64,000 nucleotides of DNA from an uncultured Pontibacter sp. (lineage in GTDB: Bacteria; Bacteroidota; Bacteroidia; Cytophagales; Hymenobacteraceae): NCBI RefSeq assembly GCF_947499215.1, contig NZ_CANMNI010000001.1, positions 1,116,001 to 1,180,000 of the forward strand, in the 5' to 3' direction. Position numbers and translations under genes: made by a program. Shown here piece after piece: positions 8,283 to 15,898 of this stretch; the first letter of the stretch is position 1; each line of letters begins with the position of its first letter. The notes below the pieces were generated by a model that made no database searches, was not told the DNA's origin, and saw nothing but the letters and a program-made list of their open reading frames with translations.

Positions 8283-10466
8283 TCAATTCAGCATGATGTA
8301 TAGTATAATCAGAATAAATCCGAAAAGGGAGTAGGCATAGTAAGACTGCACCTTGCCACTCTGCAGTCCGCGGCCGAAACGACCTACTACTTTTGAGAGC
8401 GCACCGATCAGCCACACACTGCCGTCCACTACCCACGTATCGAACCACTTCACGATCTTGGCGAACACGACTAGCCACTTGCTGGCGTATTCCAAGGTAT
8501 TGTCGATCACCCGCTTGTCGAGTCGGTAGAGCATGCGCGAAAGCCACAGCACCGGTCGCACCAGCACAGCAGCGTACACTGCATCCAGATAAAAATGATT
8601 GTAGGAGAGTCGTGCCAGCGGACCGTGCGGTACATCCTGTAATAAAGCCTCATTGCTCTTGCCCCTATACCTGCCGATGGCCAAAGCTATACCTGCTATA
8701 CCCAATAAGGCCGAAAGCGCCCCGATCACTAAATGCGCTGTCTGGTTAGCAGCATCCTGCATCACGACCGATTGTATCAGATTATTAGCTAGCAAAGCAC
8801 CTTCCTGCGAGAGCACCGCTATACCTACGCCCTGCATCACCCAGCTTCCCGCAAAGGAAAACGGATTAAGCGAAAAGAATATACCCAAGGAAAGTACAGC
8901 CAGCATCACCACCGGCCAGAGCATCACTTGCTCTACTTCCCGACTGAGCGATAACCTGAGTGCCTTCACATCAAAAGGCAAGCGGAAACTCCCAAAGAAC
9001 ATAAACCACAGATGCCGCCCCATGTAATAAGCCGTGAGCAGCACGACGGTGAAGCCGATGATCGGCACCGCAAAGTACAAGCTGTTGCCATTGGTTTGAC
9101 TCATGGTCTGCGCCCAAGCCCAGCTGCCCGACAGGATCGCGTCTTTGGACAGGAAACCCGAAAACAGTGGCAAGCCCACCAGCGCCGCAGCGGCCAGCAG
9201 GTAGGTATAGAATGTAAGGGGCATGGCTTTGCGAAGGCCGCCCATGTTGCGAATGTCCTGTGGGTCCACGTCGACCGGCAGGTGTGCGTGGTGCATACCG
9301 CGATGCATGGCGTGGATGATGATACCGGCGTTGAGGAAAAGCGCCGCCTTGAAAAAGGCATGCGTGGTCAGGTGGAAAAGCGAGGCATCGTGCGCCCCCG
9401 TGCCCATACCCATCACCATATAACCCAACTGCGAAATGGTGGAGAAAGCGAGTACCGCTTTAATATCATATTGCGTGAGCGCCGCAATGGCACCCAGCAG
9501 GGCCGTGACGGCTCCGATAATAGCGATAACCGTCAACGCATCGACTGTGAAGAAAGCATAGCAGCGGGCCACAAGGTATACACCGGCCGCCACCATGGTG
9601 GCCGCGTGTATAAGTGAGGACACCGGCGTAGGGCCCTGCATGGCGTCCGGCAGCCATACCTGCAGCGGGAACTGCGCCGACTTGCCAACACAGCCCATGA
9701 ACAGCCCCAGCCCGGCCAGCGTCAGGAACAGCGGACTCAATTCCACCAGCCATGGCTGCCCGTTTAAGGTATAGCTCGTTACAAAGCTACCATTGAGCCA
9801 CTCTCCCACCCCGATAAGGCTGCGGAGCGCTTCCAAGTCGAAGGTCCGGAAATAGGTATAGAAAGCGAACAGACCAAGCAACAGTCCGACATCGCCTACA
9901 CGGTTGACCAGAAAAGCTTTTTTGCTGGCCGCATTGGCAGCCGGCCGCTCGTACCAAAACCCGATGAGCAGGTAGGAAGAAAGCCCCACCAACTCCCAGA
10001 ACATAAAGAGCAGCAGCAGGTTGTCAACCAGCACAATGCCCAGCATGCTGAAGGTAAACAGGCCCAGATAAGCAAAGTAGCGGCTATACCCTGTGTCACC
10101 ATGCATGTAGCCCACCGAAAAAAGCTGCACCAGCGTGGAGATGAAGGTCACGATGACCAGCATTAGCACCGTCAGGTTGTCGAGCAGAATGCCCGCCGTG
10201 AAGTCAGTTATAAAATCAGATGGAAGGCTAAACCAAGTAGTGCGGCTATGGAACGTGCTGGTGTTCCAAGTCTGGGCGAACAGATAGAGGGAAAGTACAA
10301 ATGCCAGTCCGGTTGCACCGATACCCAGCCAATCACCGTGACGCGGCAGCTTTCTGCCAGCAAGGTAGAGCACCGCAAAAGCCAACAGCGGGAGCAGGAG
10401 CACCACCGTCGCAAGCGTGGTTTGGGGCGTGCCGGCCAGCGGTTCAAGAAGTGCGGAAAGCTCCAA
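8283..10466 (-). CDS. nuoL: NADH-quinone oxidoreductase subunit L
   Basis: NuoL is the distal proton-pumping subunit of complex I, with the long lateral helix. The 727-residue product has the expected signatures: FWELVGLSSYLLIGFWYERP near residue 155, KAFLVNRVGDVGLLLG near 185, GKSAQFPLQVWLPDAMQGPTP near 265 and the HLTTHAFFKAALFL segment near 370. The C-terminal 100 residues hold the predicted lateral helix and terminal membrane segment. The only sensible start near the N-terminus is TTG at 10466, because an in-frame stop lies about 75 bp upstream and no ATG is available; a later GTG is possible. The genes nuoA-K are not in this window. Confidence 0.93.
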   Translation of the reverse strand: MELSALLEPLAGTPQTTLATVVLLLPLLAFAVLYLAGRKLPRHGDWLGIGATGLAFVLSLYLFAQTWNTSTFHSRTTWFSLPSDFITDFTAGILLDNLTVLMLVIVTFISTLVQLFSVGYMHGDTGYSRYFAYLGLFTFSMLGIVLVDNLLLLFMFWELVGLSSYLLIGFWYERPAANAASKKAFLVNRVGDVGLLLGLFAFYTYFRTFDLEALRSLIGVGEWLNGSFVTSYTLNGQPWLVELSPLFLTLAGLGLFMGCVGKSAQFPLQVWLPDAMQGPTPVSSLIHAATMVAAGVYLVARCYAFFTVDALTVIAIIGAVTALLGAIAALTQYDIKAVLAFSTISQLGYMVMGMGTGAHDASLFHLTTHAFFKAALFLNAGIIIHAMHRGMHHAHLPVDVDPQDIRNMGGLRKAMPLTFYTYLLAAAALVGLPLFSGFLSKDAILSGSWAWAQTMSQTNGNSLYFAVPIIGFTVVLLTAYYMGRHLWFMFFGSFRLPFDVKALRLSLSREVEQVMLWPVVMLAVLSLGIFFSLNPFSFAGSWVMQGVGIAVLSQEGALLANNLIQSVVMQDAANQTAHLVIGALSALLGIAGIALAIGRYRGKSNEALLQDVPHGPLARLSYNHFYLDAVYAAVLVRPVLWLSRMLYRLDKRVIDNTLEYASKWLVVFAKIVKWFDTWVVDGSVWLIGALSKVVGRFGRGLQSGKVQSYYAYSLFGFILIILYIMLN

Positions 10467-10634
10467 GGTATAGACTTCGTTTTGGGTTCGGTCTCAAATA
10501 AGGTATACCTACAGGCACCCTTTCTTTTCAGGGTGCCAATTTACATATATTGTGTCAATAATATACTGCTTTCCCGCGAAACTGCACTATTTCGCTTAAG
10601 TTGTCTTCAACCCTTCCACAAGGCTTTGGAGCCT

Positions 10635-10642
10635 TATTTTTG
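10635..10642 (+). promoter_or_regulatory. Bacteroidota -7 promoter box
   Basis: TATTTTTG matches TAnnTTTG and lies 70 bp upstream of the ATG at 10713. It directly follows a short AAGGCT-TTGG-AGCCTT hairpin. No TTG sits at the right distance for a -33 element, so support is moderate. Confidence 0.4.
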
Positions 10643-10712
10643 AGTTTTTGCAAACAATCACAGGCCTATTTCGTTTTCTATGGTATTGTACCATCTAAAC
10701 AAAATAATAACT

Positions 10713-11006
10713 ATGGACACACAAGATCTTAAAAGAGACGCACAAGATTTAAAAAACAAAGCAGACCGCATGAACCCACAGCATAAAGAGGGTCCCGTGG
10801 CCTCTGCTATTGAGGATTATACTTCAAAGATACCATCTGATATATTCCTATGGGCAGCATTGGGCTCTATGGCTATTTCTGCAACACTCAAAATCATGAA
10901 AAAAGATGAAGAGGCGTTGTTTGTAGGACAGTGGGCACCATCGTTCCTGTTGTTAGGTAACTACAACAAAATGATCAAGTTGGCGGGATACAACGCCGAT
11001 AAATAA
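10713..11006 (+). CDS. small membrane-associated protein of unknown function
   Basis: The 97-residue product starts MDTQDLKRDAQDLKNKADRM, a highly charged, probably helical N-terminus. One or two hydrophobic stretches follow (about residues 41-57, IFLWAALGSMAISATL, and 69-82, VGQWAPSFLLLGNYN). A start 33 bp upstream is possible, but the ATG at 10713 fits the A-rich leader better. It is a single-gene unit with its own promoter box and a perfect palindromic terminator. I do not recognise a named family, although similar short proteins are common in Cytophagales. Confidence 0.65.
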   Translation: MDTQDLKRDAQDLKNKADRMNPQHKEGPVASAIEDYTSKIPSDIFLWAALGSMAISATLKIMKKDEEALFVGQWAPSFLLLGNYNKMIKLAGYNADK

Positions 11007-11023
11007 GAAATCCATTTTGCGGG

Positions 11024-11079
11024 ATTCATTACAAACAAAAAACGGTAGCCTAGGCTACCGTTTTTTGTTTGTAATGAAT
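11024..11079. terminator. perfect 56-bp palindrome acting as terminator
   Basis: Two 28-bp arms are exact reverse complements with no spacer; the centre is GGTAGCC-TA-GGCTACC and the flanks are A/T tracts. It follows the gene at 10713 by 18 bp and has T runs on both strands, so it is probably a bidirectional terminator. Perfect pairing over the full 28 bp is longer than a terminator needs. Confidence 0.7.
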
Positions 11080-11216
11080 ATTAAATACCAATCGGCAATT
11101 TCATAGAGCATTAGGCTACTGCATCATTCTGCGTAGATTTAATGACATTACTAAAAGAAAGTTCAAATATTTTATTTTTTTTAAAAATTAGCACAACATA
11201 TAGGTATAATTTCCCC

Positions 11217-11224
11217 TATATTTG
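11217..11224 (+). promoter_or_regulatory. -7 promoter box for candidate small RNA
   Basis: TATATTTG matches the TAnnTTTG consensus exactly. It lies in an otherwise AT-rich stretch just upstream of a short structured region that ends in a terminator, and no plus-strand gene follows. Confidence 0.55.
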
Positions 11225-11230
11225 CAGCGG

Positions 11231-11304
11231 CTAAAAGTTGAAGGTTGCCACATGGCAATCCTTTAAAGAGGCGAGGCTCCCCCACGGGAGCCTTTGCTTT
11301 TTTT
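11231..11304 (+). ncRNA. candidate small RNA of about 75 nt
   Basis: The predicted transcript starts about 7 nt after the TATATTTG box. It contains a first hairpin (AAGGTTGCC/GGCAATCCTT, one bulge, loop ACAT) at about 11240-11263, an A-rich linker, and a GC-rich terminator hairpin with T tail. No open reading frame of useful length is present, and the next gene is on the opposite strand, so it is not an obvious leader. I cannot assign it to a known RNA family. The promoter-hairpin-terminator order is read directly from sequence; expression is inference. Confidence 0.5.
11274..11304 (+). terminator. intrinsic terminator of the candidate small RNA
   Basis: AGGCTCCC pairs with GGGAGCCT around a four-base CCAC loop and is followed by TTGCTTTTTTT. 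It is a textbook rho-independent terminator with no protein-coding gene on its strand upstream except the already-terminated one at 10713. Confidence 0.75.
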
Positions 11305-11382
11305 AGGCCGCATGTCTCCCAAAGTAGGACAAAGACGCCCTCCTCCGGCAAGTCTTATTTTGAAATTTAATGGAGAGAAAAA

Positions 11383-11664
11383 TTAAGCGGGCTCCGAAGA
11401 TTCAACCGCATTCATTCCCTCGCTATCAGGCACTATTTCGCAGTACTTTTTGCGGAGGTTTTGTACTCCATTCCAATCAATCACATCTTCTTCACTGCTA
11501 AGCAGTGTCAGATTTTCTTTCATGGAGACATCTGAAATAAACATCCGGTCCTGATAGAGTCCATTGGCATAAAACCTACAGTATGTGCGGGTTTCGTCGG
11601 CTTCTGTCAGTACAATCAGGTCGCAGGCTTGCAGCTTGCTAGTAAAAAGTGAGTATTCGTCCAT
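11383..11664 (-). CDS. hypothetical protein
   Basis: From ATG 11664 the product is 93 residues (MDEYSLFTSKLQACDL), acidic overall, with no signal peptide or membrane segment. The same frame is open upstream to a GTG at 11742, giving 119 residues, so the start is uncertain. The longer N-terminal part is hydrophobic and reads less like coding sequence. It lies alone between the candidate small RNA and the universal stress operon, about 210 bp from the latter. I do not recognise the family; the gene itself is only moderately supported. Confidence 0.45.
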   Translation of the reverse strand: MDEYSLFTSKLQACDLIVLTEADETRTYCRFYANGLYQDRMFISDVSMKENLTLLSSEEDVIDWNGVQNLRKKYCEIVPDSEGMNAVESSEPA

Positions 11665-11875
11665 AAAACAGGCAATCGGTATTCTGAGAGCTTGGGGTAA
11701 AAATAGGATAGATTTTCCCTCCTTAACTAATGCCCCATACACTTGTTAACTCAAGGCTTACGAAGGCAATCTCAAAAGGTTGCTCTGCAAAGGGATAATA
11801 TCTGAAATTATTTTTTACTGTTCTGACAGCAGTGATTTTTCCGCCACACAAGCACCTGCAAGTTAGGCACCTACA

Positions 11876-12751
11876 TCATTTTATCACCTCCTCTGAATAA
11901 ACAAGCCATAGCGGCACATGTATCTCTGAATTGTATATTTCTGTTGGCACACTGCCTAGACTGAGGGAGGGGATCGGGTTGTTGCCCTTGAGACCGAGCA
12001 CAAGCAAGTCGTGGCCCCCTTTGTCCAGTTGCAGGCTTATGCGCTCGGCTATGCTCTTGTTGGCGGCGCGCACCAAGGTATAGGGTATACCCATAATTTC
12101 AGGATGCTGTTTTTGCAACCCCTCGAACTTTCCCTGCACCACCTCCTCCGCTTTCTTAATGGCCTTTTCTTCCGATATGAGCGGAAAGAACTGGCTTGGC
12201 AGCCGGTACACGTGCATGATCTCCAGTTGCAACCCCAGTTGGTCTGACAGGTTCTTGCTGAGCCGAAGCGCATGCACGGAGGTATCTGAAAAGTCAATGG
12301 GGACCAGCACCTTCTCAATGCGGAAGCCGCTCGTCTCAGGAAAGACCAGTATACTGCAAGGCAATATGCGCAACAGCTTTGTTCCCAATGCTCCGGTGCT
12401 CTTATCCCTTGATTTCTTACCGAGCAAAGTCAGCTTCACGTTATAACGCTTCACCAGATCGGCCAAGATCACCTCGGTGTTCGGCTCTTCGCTCACCAGT
12501 ATCTCATGCTGGGCGGCATCGGCGAAATGCTCTGTCACGATATCAGTTATATTCCCCTCTATTTCGGTAGCCAAGTCCACGTCCCCAAACCACTCCCGAA
12601 AGTCATCGCTCAGCTCGGAGGTTTTGATATTGTGCACAAAATAGACTTTGTCCACCGGCAGGCGCCCGCAGATTGCACGTGCAAAGGCTACCAGTTTCTC
12701 ATCTATGTCACTTAGGTCGAGGCAGACCATCATGGAATTTATTGCGATCAT
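11876..12751 (-). CDS. tandem-domain universal stress protein (UspA family)
   Basis: The 291-residue cytoplasmic protein contains two Usp domains, about residues 1-135 and 145-290. The first opens with MMVCLDLSD and the second with KVLVPIDFSDTSVHAL, both with the family's Asp after the first strand. The nucleotide loop of the second domain reads LGLKGNNPIPSLSLGSVPTEI, close to the GxxGx9G(S/T) ATP-binding pattern; the first domain has LGKKSRDKSTGALGTK. It is the last gene of a three-gene operon, starting 8 bp after the BCCT transporter stop, which suggests a link with osmotic or salt stress. A second tandem Usp lies at 62675. Confidence 0.9.
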   Translation of the reverse strand: MIAINSMMVCLDLSDIDEKLVAFARAICGRLPVDKVYFVHNIKTSELSDDFREWFGDVDLATEIEGNITDIVTEHFADAAQHEILVSEEPNTEVILADLVKRYNVKLTLLGKKSRDKSTGALGTKLLRILPCSILVFPETSGFRIEKVLVPIDFSDTSVHALRLSKNLSDQLGLQLEIMHVYRLPSQFFPLISEEKAIKKAEEVVQGKFEGLQKQHPEIMGIPYTLVRAANKSIAERISLQLDKGGHDLLVLGLKGNNPIPSLSLGSVPTEIYNSEIHVPLWLVYSEEVIK

Positions 12752-12759
12752 AGCGTTTC

Positions 12760-14415
12760 TTACTCTAAAGGTTTGCTTGGATTAGTTTCTCCTTCCGCGG
12801 GCTTCGGCACGCTTTGTTTCTGGGCTCTTTTGGCAAGCATTTCAGAAACCAGTTGCTGGTATGCCTTCCGCTCTTTGGCCTGCCCGAGTTTATTATATTC
12901 CTCTAACTCCTCGCTCAGGCCTCTGTACAGGCTGTAGCACATCGTCAGCAGGATGAGGGCAAAGGGAAGTCCGGTGATGATAACGGCTGTTTGCAAGGCC
13001 TGCAAGCCACCGCCCAAGAGCAGCACGGCCGCGATGGCACCTCCCGACAATGCCCAGAAAATACGTGTGCCCACCGACGGATTAGGTCTTCCCCCGGAGG
13101 TCAGACTCACCACCACCAAAGATCCCGAGTCAGAGGAGGTCACAAAGAAGCCGGCAATCAGGATGATGCCGATCACCGAAAGCACGGTTGAAAATGGAAG
13201 CTGCTCAAAAAAGACGAAAAGCGCCGTGGAAATGTCTGCGGCCACCGCATCGGCAATAGCTGAATTGCCCGCCAGTATATCGCGCAAGGCGGTGCTTCCG
13301 AACGCAGTCATCCACAAAAATGAGAGGAGAGACGGGGCGATGAGCACGCCGAGCACAAACTCTTTGATCGTGCGCCCCTTGGAAACCCGTGCGATGAATA
13401 TACCCACAAAAGGAGCCCAAGAGATCCACCAAGCCCAGTAGAAGACCGTCCAAGAGCCCTGCCAATTGTTGGTGGAAAAGGCCTCGTTCCAAAAAGAAAG
13501 CTGCAGGAAATTACCCAAGTAGTAGCCTGTATTTTGCACATAGGAGCCCAGAATAAAAACAGTGGGCCCCAAGGCCAAAACGGCCACCAAGATCAGGAGC
13601 GCGATGCGGATGTTCCACTCGCTCAGGATGCGCACGCCCTTGTCCACGCCTGTTACCACCGAGACCGTGGCAATGCCTGTTATAATCGCGATCAGGATGA
13701 TCTGTGTGGTGATGTCGTTGCTGATGACGGGGAAGACATGGTTGAGCCCTGCCGCCACTTGGCTTACGCCGAGCCCCAGCGAAGTAGCCAGACCAAAGAG
13801 TGTGGCAATCACGGCCAAGATGTCGATCACGTCCCCGATGATGCCGTGTATGCGCTCACCCAGAAAGGGGTAAAAAGCGGATCGCACCGTGAGCGGCAGT
13901 TGGCGGTTGTAGGTAAAGAAGGCAAGCGCCAGCGCGACCAGCGCATAAATAGCCCACGCATGCAGTCCCCAGTGCAGAAAGGTGAAGTTCATGGCCTGTC
14001 TTGCCGCGGCGGGCGTACCGGGGTCCCCCATCGGCGGCGTCTGAAAATGGTTGATCGGCTCGGCGATGCTCCAGAACAAAAGTCCAATGCCCATACCTGC
14101 GCTGAACAGCATGGCAAACCAAGCGGAGGTGCTAAACTCGGGCTTGGCGTCTTTCCCTCCCAGTCTGATCTTGCCAAACCTCCCAAAGGCGATAAAGAAA
14201 CAGAAGGCGACAAATATGTTCACGCTTAATATAAAGAGCCAACCTGCCTTGGATGTGACGATAGCCTGTGTCTCGGTAAAAAACGCCTCCGCATCCTTCC
14301 TGAAAATGAGTACAAGCGCAATGCTGATAACCAAGAACACAATAGATGACCAGAATACAGGGCCGTTTACCTCTAACCCAAAAGACTTCTTAGCATCACT
14401 CCTTACTTTACTCAT
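12760..14415 (-). CDS. BCCT family betaine/choline/carnitine transporter
   Basis: This 551-residue protein imports quaternary ammonium compounds such as glycine betaine or choline across the inner membrane. Twelve hydrophobic helices are visible. The unwound TM3 glycine motif GMGIGLLFW is at residues 107-115; the GMGIG form is associated with Na+-coupled members like BetP. The family signature in TM8 reads WAWWISWAPFVGIF, followed by RVSKGRTIKEF, with the Trp residues of the aromatic substrate box. The charged C-terminal tail of about 50 residues (ending PSKPLE) could sense osmotic state as in BetP, which is inference. It sits between an outer-membrane porin (18 bp upstream) and a Usp gene. 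The exact substrate is not readable from sequence. Confidence 0.93.
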   Translation of the reverse strand: MSKVRSDAKKSFGLEVNGPVFWSSIVFLVISIALVLIFRKDAEAFFTETQAIVTSKAGWLFILSVNIFVAFCFFIAFGRFGKIRLGGKDAKPEFSTSAWFAMLFSAGMGIGLLFWSIAEPINHFQTPPMGDPGTPAAARQAMNFTFLHWGLHAWAIYALVALALAFFTYNRQLPLTVRSAFYPFLGERIHGIIGDVIDILAVIATLFGLATSLGLGVSQVAAGLNHVFPVISNDITTQIILIAIITGIATVSVVTGVDKGVRILSEWNIRIALLILVAVLALGPTVFILGSYVQNTGYYLGNFLQLSFWNEAFSTNNWQGSWTVFYWAWWISWAPFVGIFIARVSKGRTIKEFVLGVLIAPSLLSFLWMTAFGSTALRDILAGNSAIADAVAADISTALFVFFEQLPFSTVLSVIGIILIAGFFVTSSDSGSLVVVSLTSGGRPNPSVGTRIFWALSGGAIAAVLLLGGGLQALQTAVIITGLPFALILLTMCYSLYRGLSEELEEYNKLGQAKERKAYQQLVSEMLAKRAQKQSVPKPAEGETNPSKPLE

Positions 14416-14433
14416 TCCTTCTATTTTAAAGGT

Positions 14434-15600
14434 CTAGAAATAATATCCCATGTTGATGTTGAAGCGCATGTGCCACCGGGTGTCCCCCATTGTGCCTGTG
14501 GTGAAGGCATTCTCCCACTCAGGTCCCAGCCAAGGGTGGTTGTACCCGAAAGCCGCATCGGTGTAGATGTACATGGGTCCGGCGGTGAAGAGCGCTCCCA
14601 GCACGTTCATGTGGGCATTCTCGTAGCCGCTTACACGTTTATTGTAATAACCGTAGTTGTTGTATATGTCTACGCCCTGCAAGAGGCGCGTGTTTACAGG
14701 TATGTGGTAGGATATACCGGCGGTATAGATCTCGCCTCTGTTCGCCACATTGTAGTTGGCCCCATAAGCCCCCATTTCCACAAAGTCCAGCTCGGCGCCA
14801 GCAGCGTAGGACGGCTGAAAGCGATAGAGCATGGCCTGCAGCTTGATGTTCCATGGGCTGTGCGATGACTTGTACTCATAGTGTACTGCACCGGCATAGC
14901 GGGTACCATTACGTTCGGTGTCGATGTTGTAGAGCATCCCTCCCTGTAGCGAGTAGCCCAGCTCGTGCTGGAGGCTGTCTCCCAGCCGGCGCACCAGTTT
15001 AAAGTCCAGCTGGTTGTTTTCTTTGTTCCGACCTGTTACGTCGTAGGAGTAGCGATTCGGGCTTGGTTCTGACAAGCCGAACACAAACTCCTCAGCACTT
15101 TTATAGTAAGCCGCCTGCCATCGCCATCGCCTACTGTCTCGGATGTATTTCACGCCCATGTCGTGGTCATCTTCGAAACCGACATAGTAGGTCATGTTAA
15201 AAAACCAGTTGTTGGAGTTGTACTGTTGTATGCCAAAGGGCACTTGGTTGAGTCCAATCTGTAGTTGGGAGCCTTCGTCGAAATCGTACTGGAACCAGCC
15301 CTGTTTCAGAAAAGAACCGCCAAAGGCCTGTGAGTAGTGACGGAACTCGGCATTCAGTTTAATGCCCCGATACTCCGCCTCCGCATTGATGCGAAAGAGG
15401 TCGAAGCCAAAATCTCCGCCACGCTCCAGCTGGTCTTTTTTCCATGTGGAGAGGTTGTAGTTGAAGCGCACGGCACCGCCCAGTTTCAGGTATGGTTTTT
15501 CCTCTGGCTTTTCTTCAGGTGCCTGCGCAAAGCTCGCAGCGCCAAAGAGAAGCTGTAGCGGAAAGAAGAGATAAAAACAGTATCGTAAAGCTTTTCCCAA
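14434..15600 (-). CDS. outer-membrane beta-barrel porin
   Basis: The 388-residue protein has a signal peptide ending near ASFAQA and then a short Pro/Glu-rich stretch. The remainder alternates aromatic and polar residues in the manner of a beta-barrel, closing with NINMGYYF, a C-terminal Phe that is the usual barrel insertion signal. It resembles porin O/P-type proteins. The start codon is TTG at 15600; no ATG is available before the signal peptide. It is the first gene of the porin-BCCT-Usp operon, so it probably lets the transporter's substrate through the outer membrane. That pairing is inferred from position. Confidence 0.75.
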   Translation of the reverse strand: MGKALRYCFYLFFPLQLLFGAASFAQAPEEKPEEKPYLKLGGAVRFNYNLSTWKKDQLERGGDFGFDLFRINAEAEYRGIKLNAEFRHYSQAFGGSFLKQGWFQYDFDEGSQLQIGLNQVPFGIQQYNSNNWFFNMTYYVGFEDDHDMGVKYIRDSRRWRWQAAYYKSAEEFVFGLSEPSPNRYSYDVTGRNKENNQLDFKLVRRLGDSLQHELGYSLQGGMLYNIDTERNGTRYAGAVHYEYKSSHSPWNIKLQAMLYRFQPSYAAGAELDFVEMGAYGANYNVANRGEIYTAGISYHIPVNTRLLQGVDIYNNYGYYNKRVSGYENAHMNVLGALFTAGPMYIYTDAAFGYNHPWLGPEWENAFTTGTMGDTRWHMRFNINMGYYF

Positions 15601-15830
15601 TAATACCTGCGTTTAACAGTGACCTACTACATTTAAGACGAGGCGAGATAGTAAAGGTTGCTAAAGGATTGGAGGGCAATATCTAAGAAGTAAAATTGCG
15701 GAAGGTAAGCAGGAGATTGACCATGGCAAGCACCTCGTTGGCTGCACAAAAGACAATGACCACCGGATGCTGCACAAAGGCATTTGGGACAGCAGTATAT
15801 CTAATTAACCGGTCTAGGTATAGCAGATAT

Positions 15831-15872
15831 AAAAACAGAAAAGCCGCTGATGTCAGCGGCTTTTCTGTTTTT
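15831..15872 (-). terminator. intrinsic terminator after M3 peptidase gene
   Basis: Two perfect 20-bp arms (outer A/T, inner GCCGCTGA/TCAGCGGC) flank a two-base loop, with T runs in both directions. It begins 26 bp after the stop of the peptidase gene. Confidence 0.8.
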
Positions 15873-15898
15873 ATGATAGTACAGGCTTATTTTTTATT

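Noticed and set aside
9012-9617. 201-codon plus-strand frame opposite nuoL
   Set aside because: Antisense shadow of a conserved gene; charged, motif-free product.
13534-14229. 231-codon plus-strand frame opposite the BCCT gene
   Set aside because: Antisense shadow; the BCCT protein has full family signatures across the same bases.
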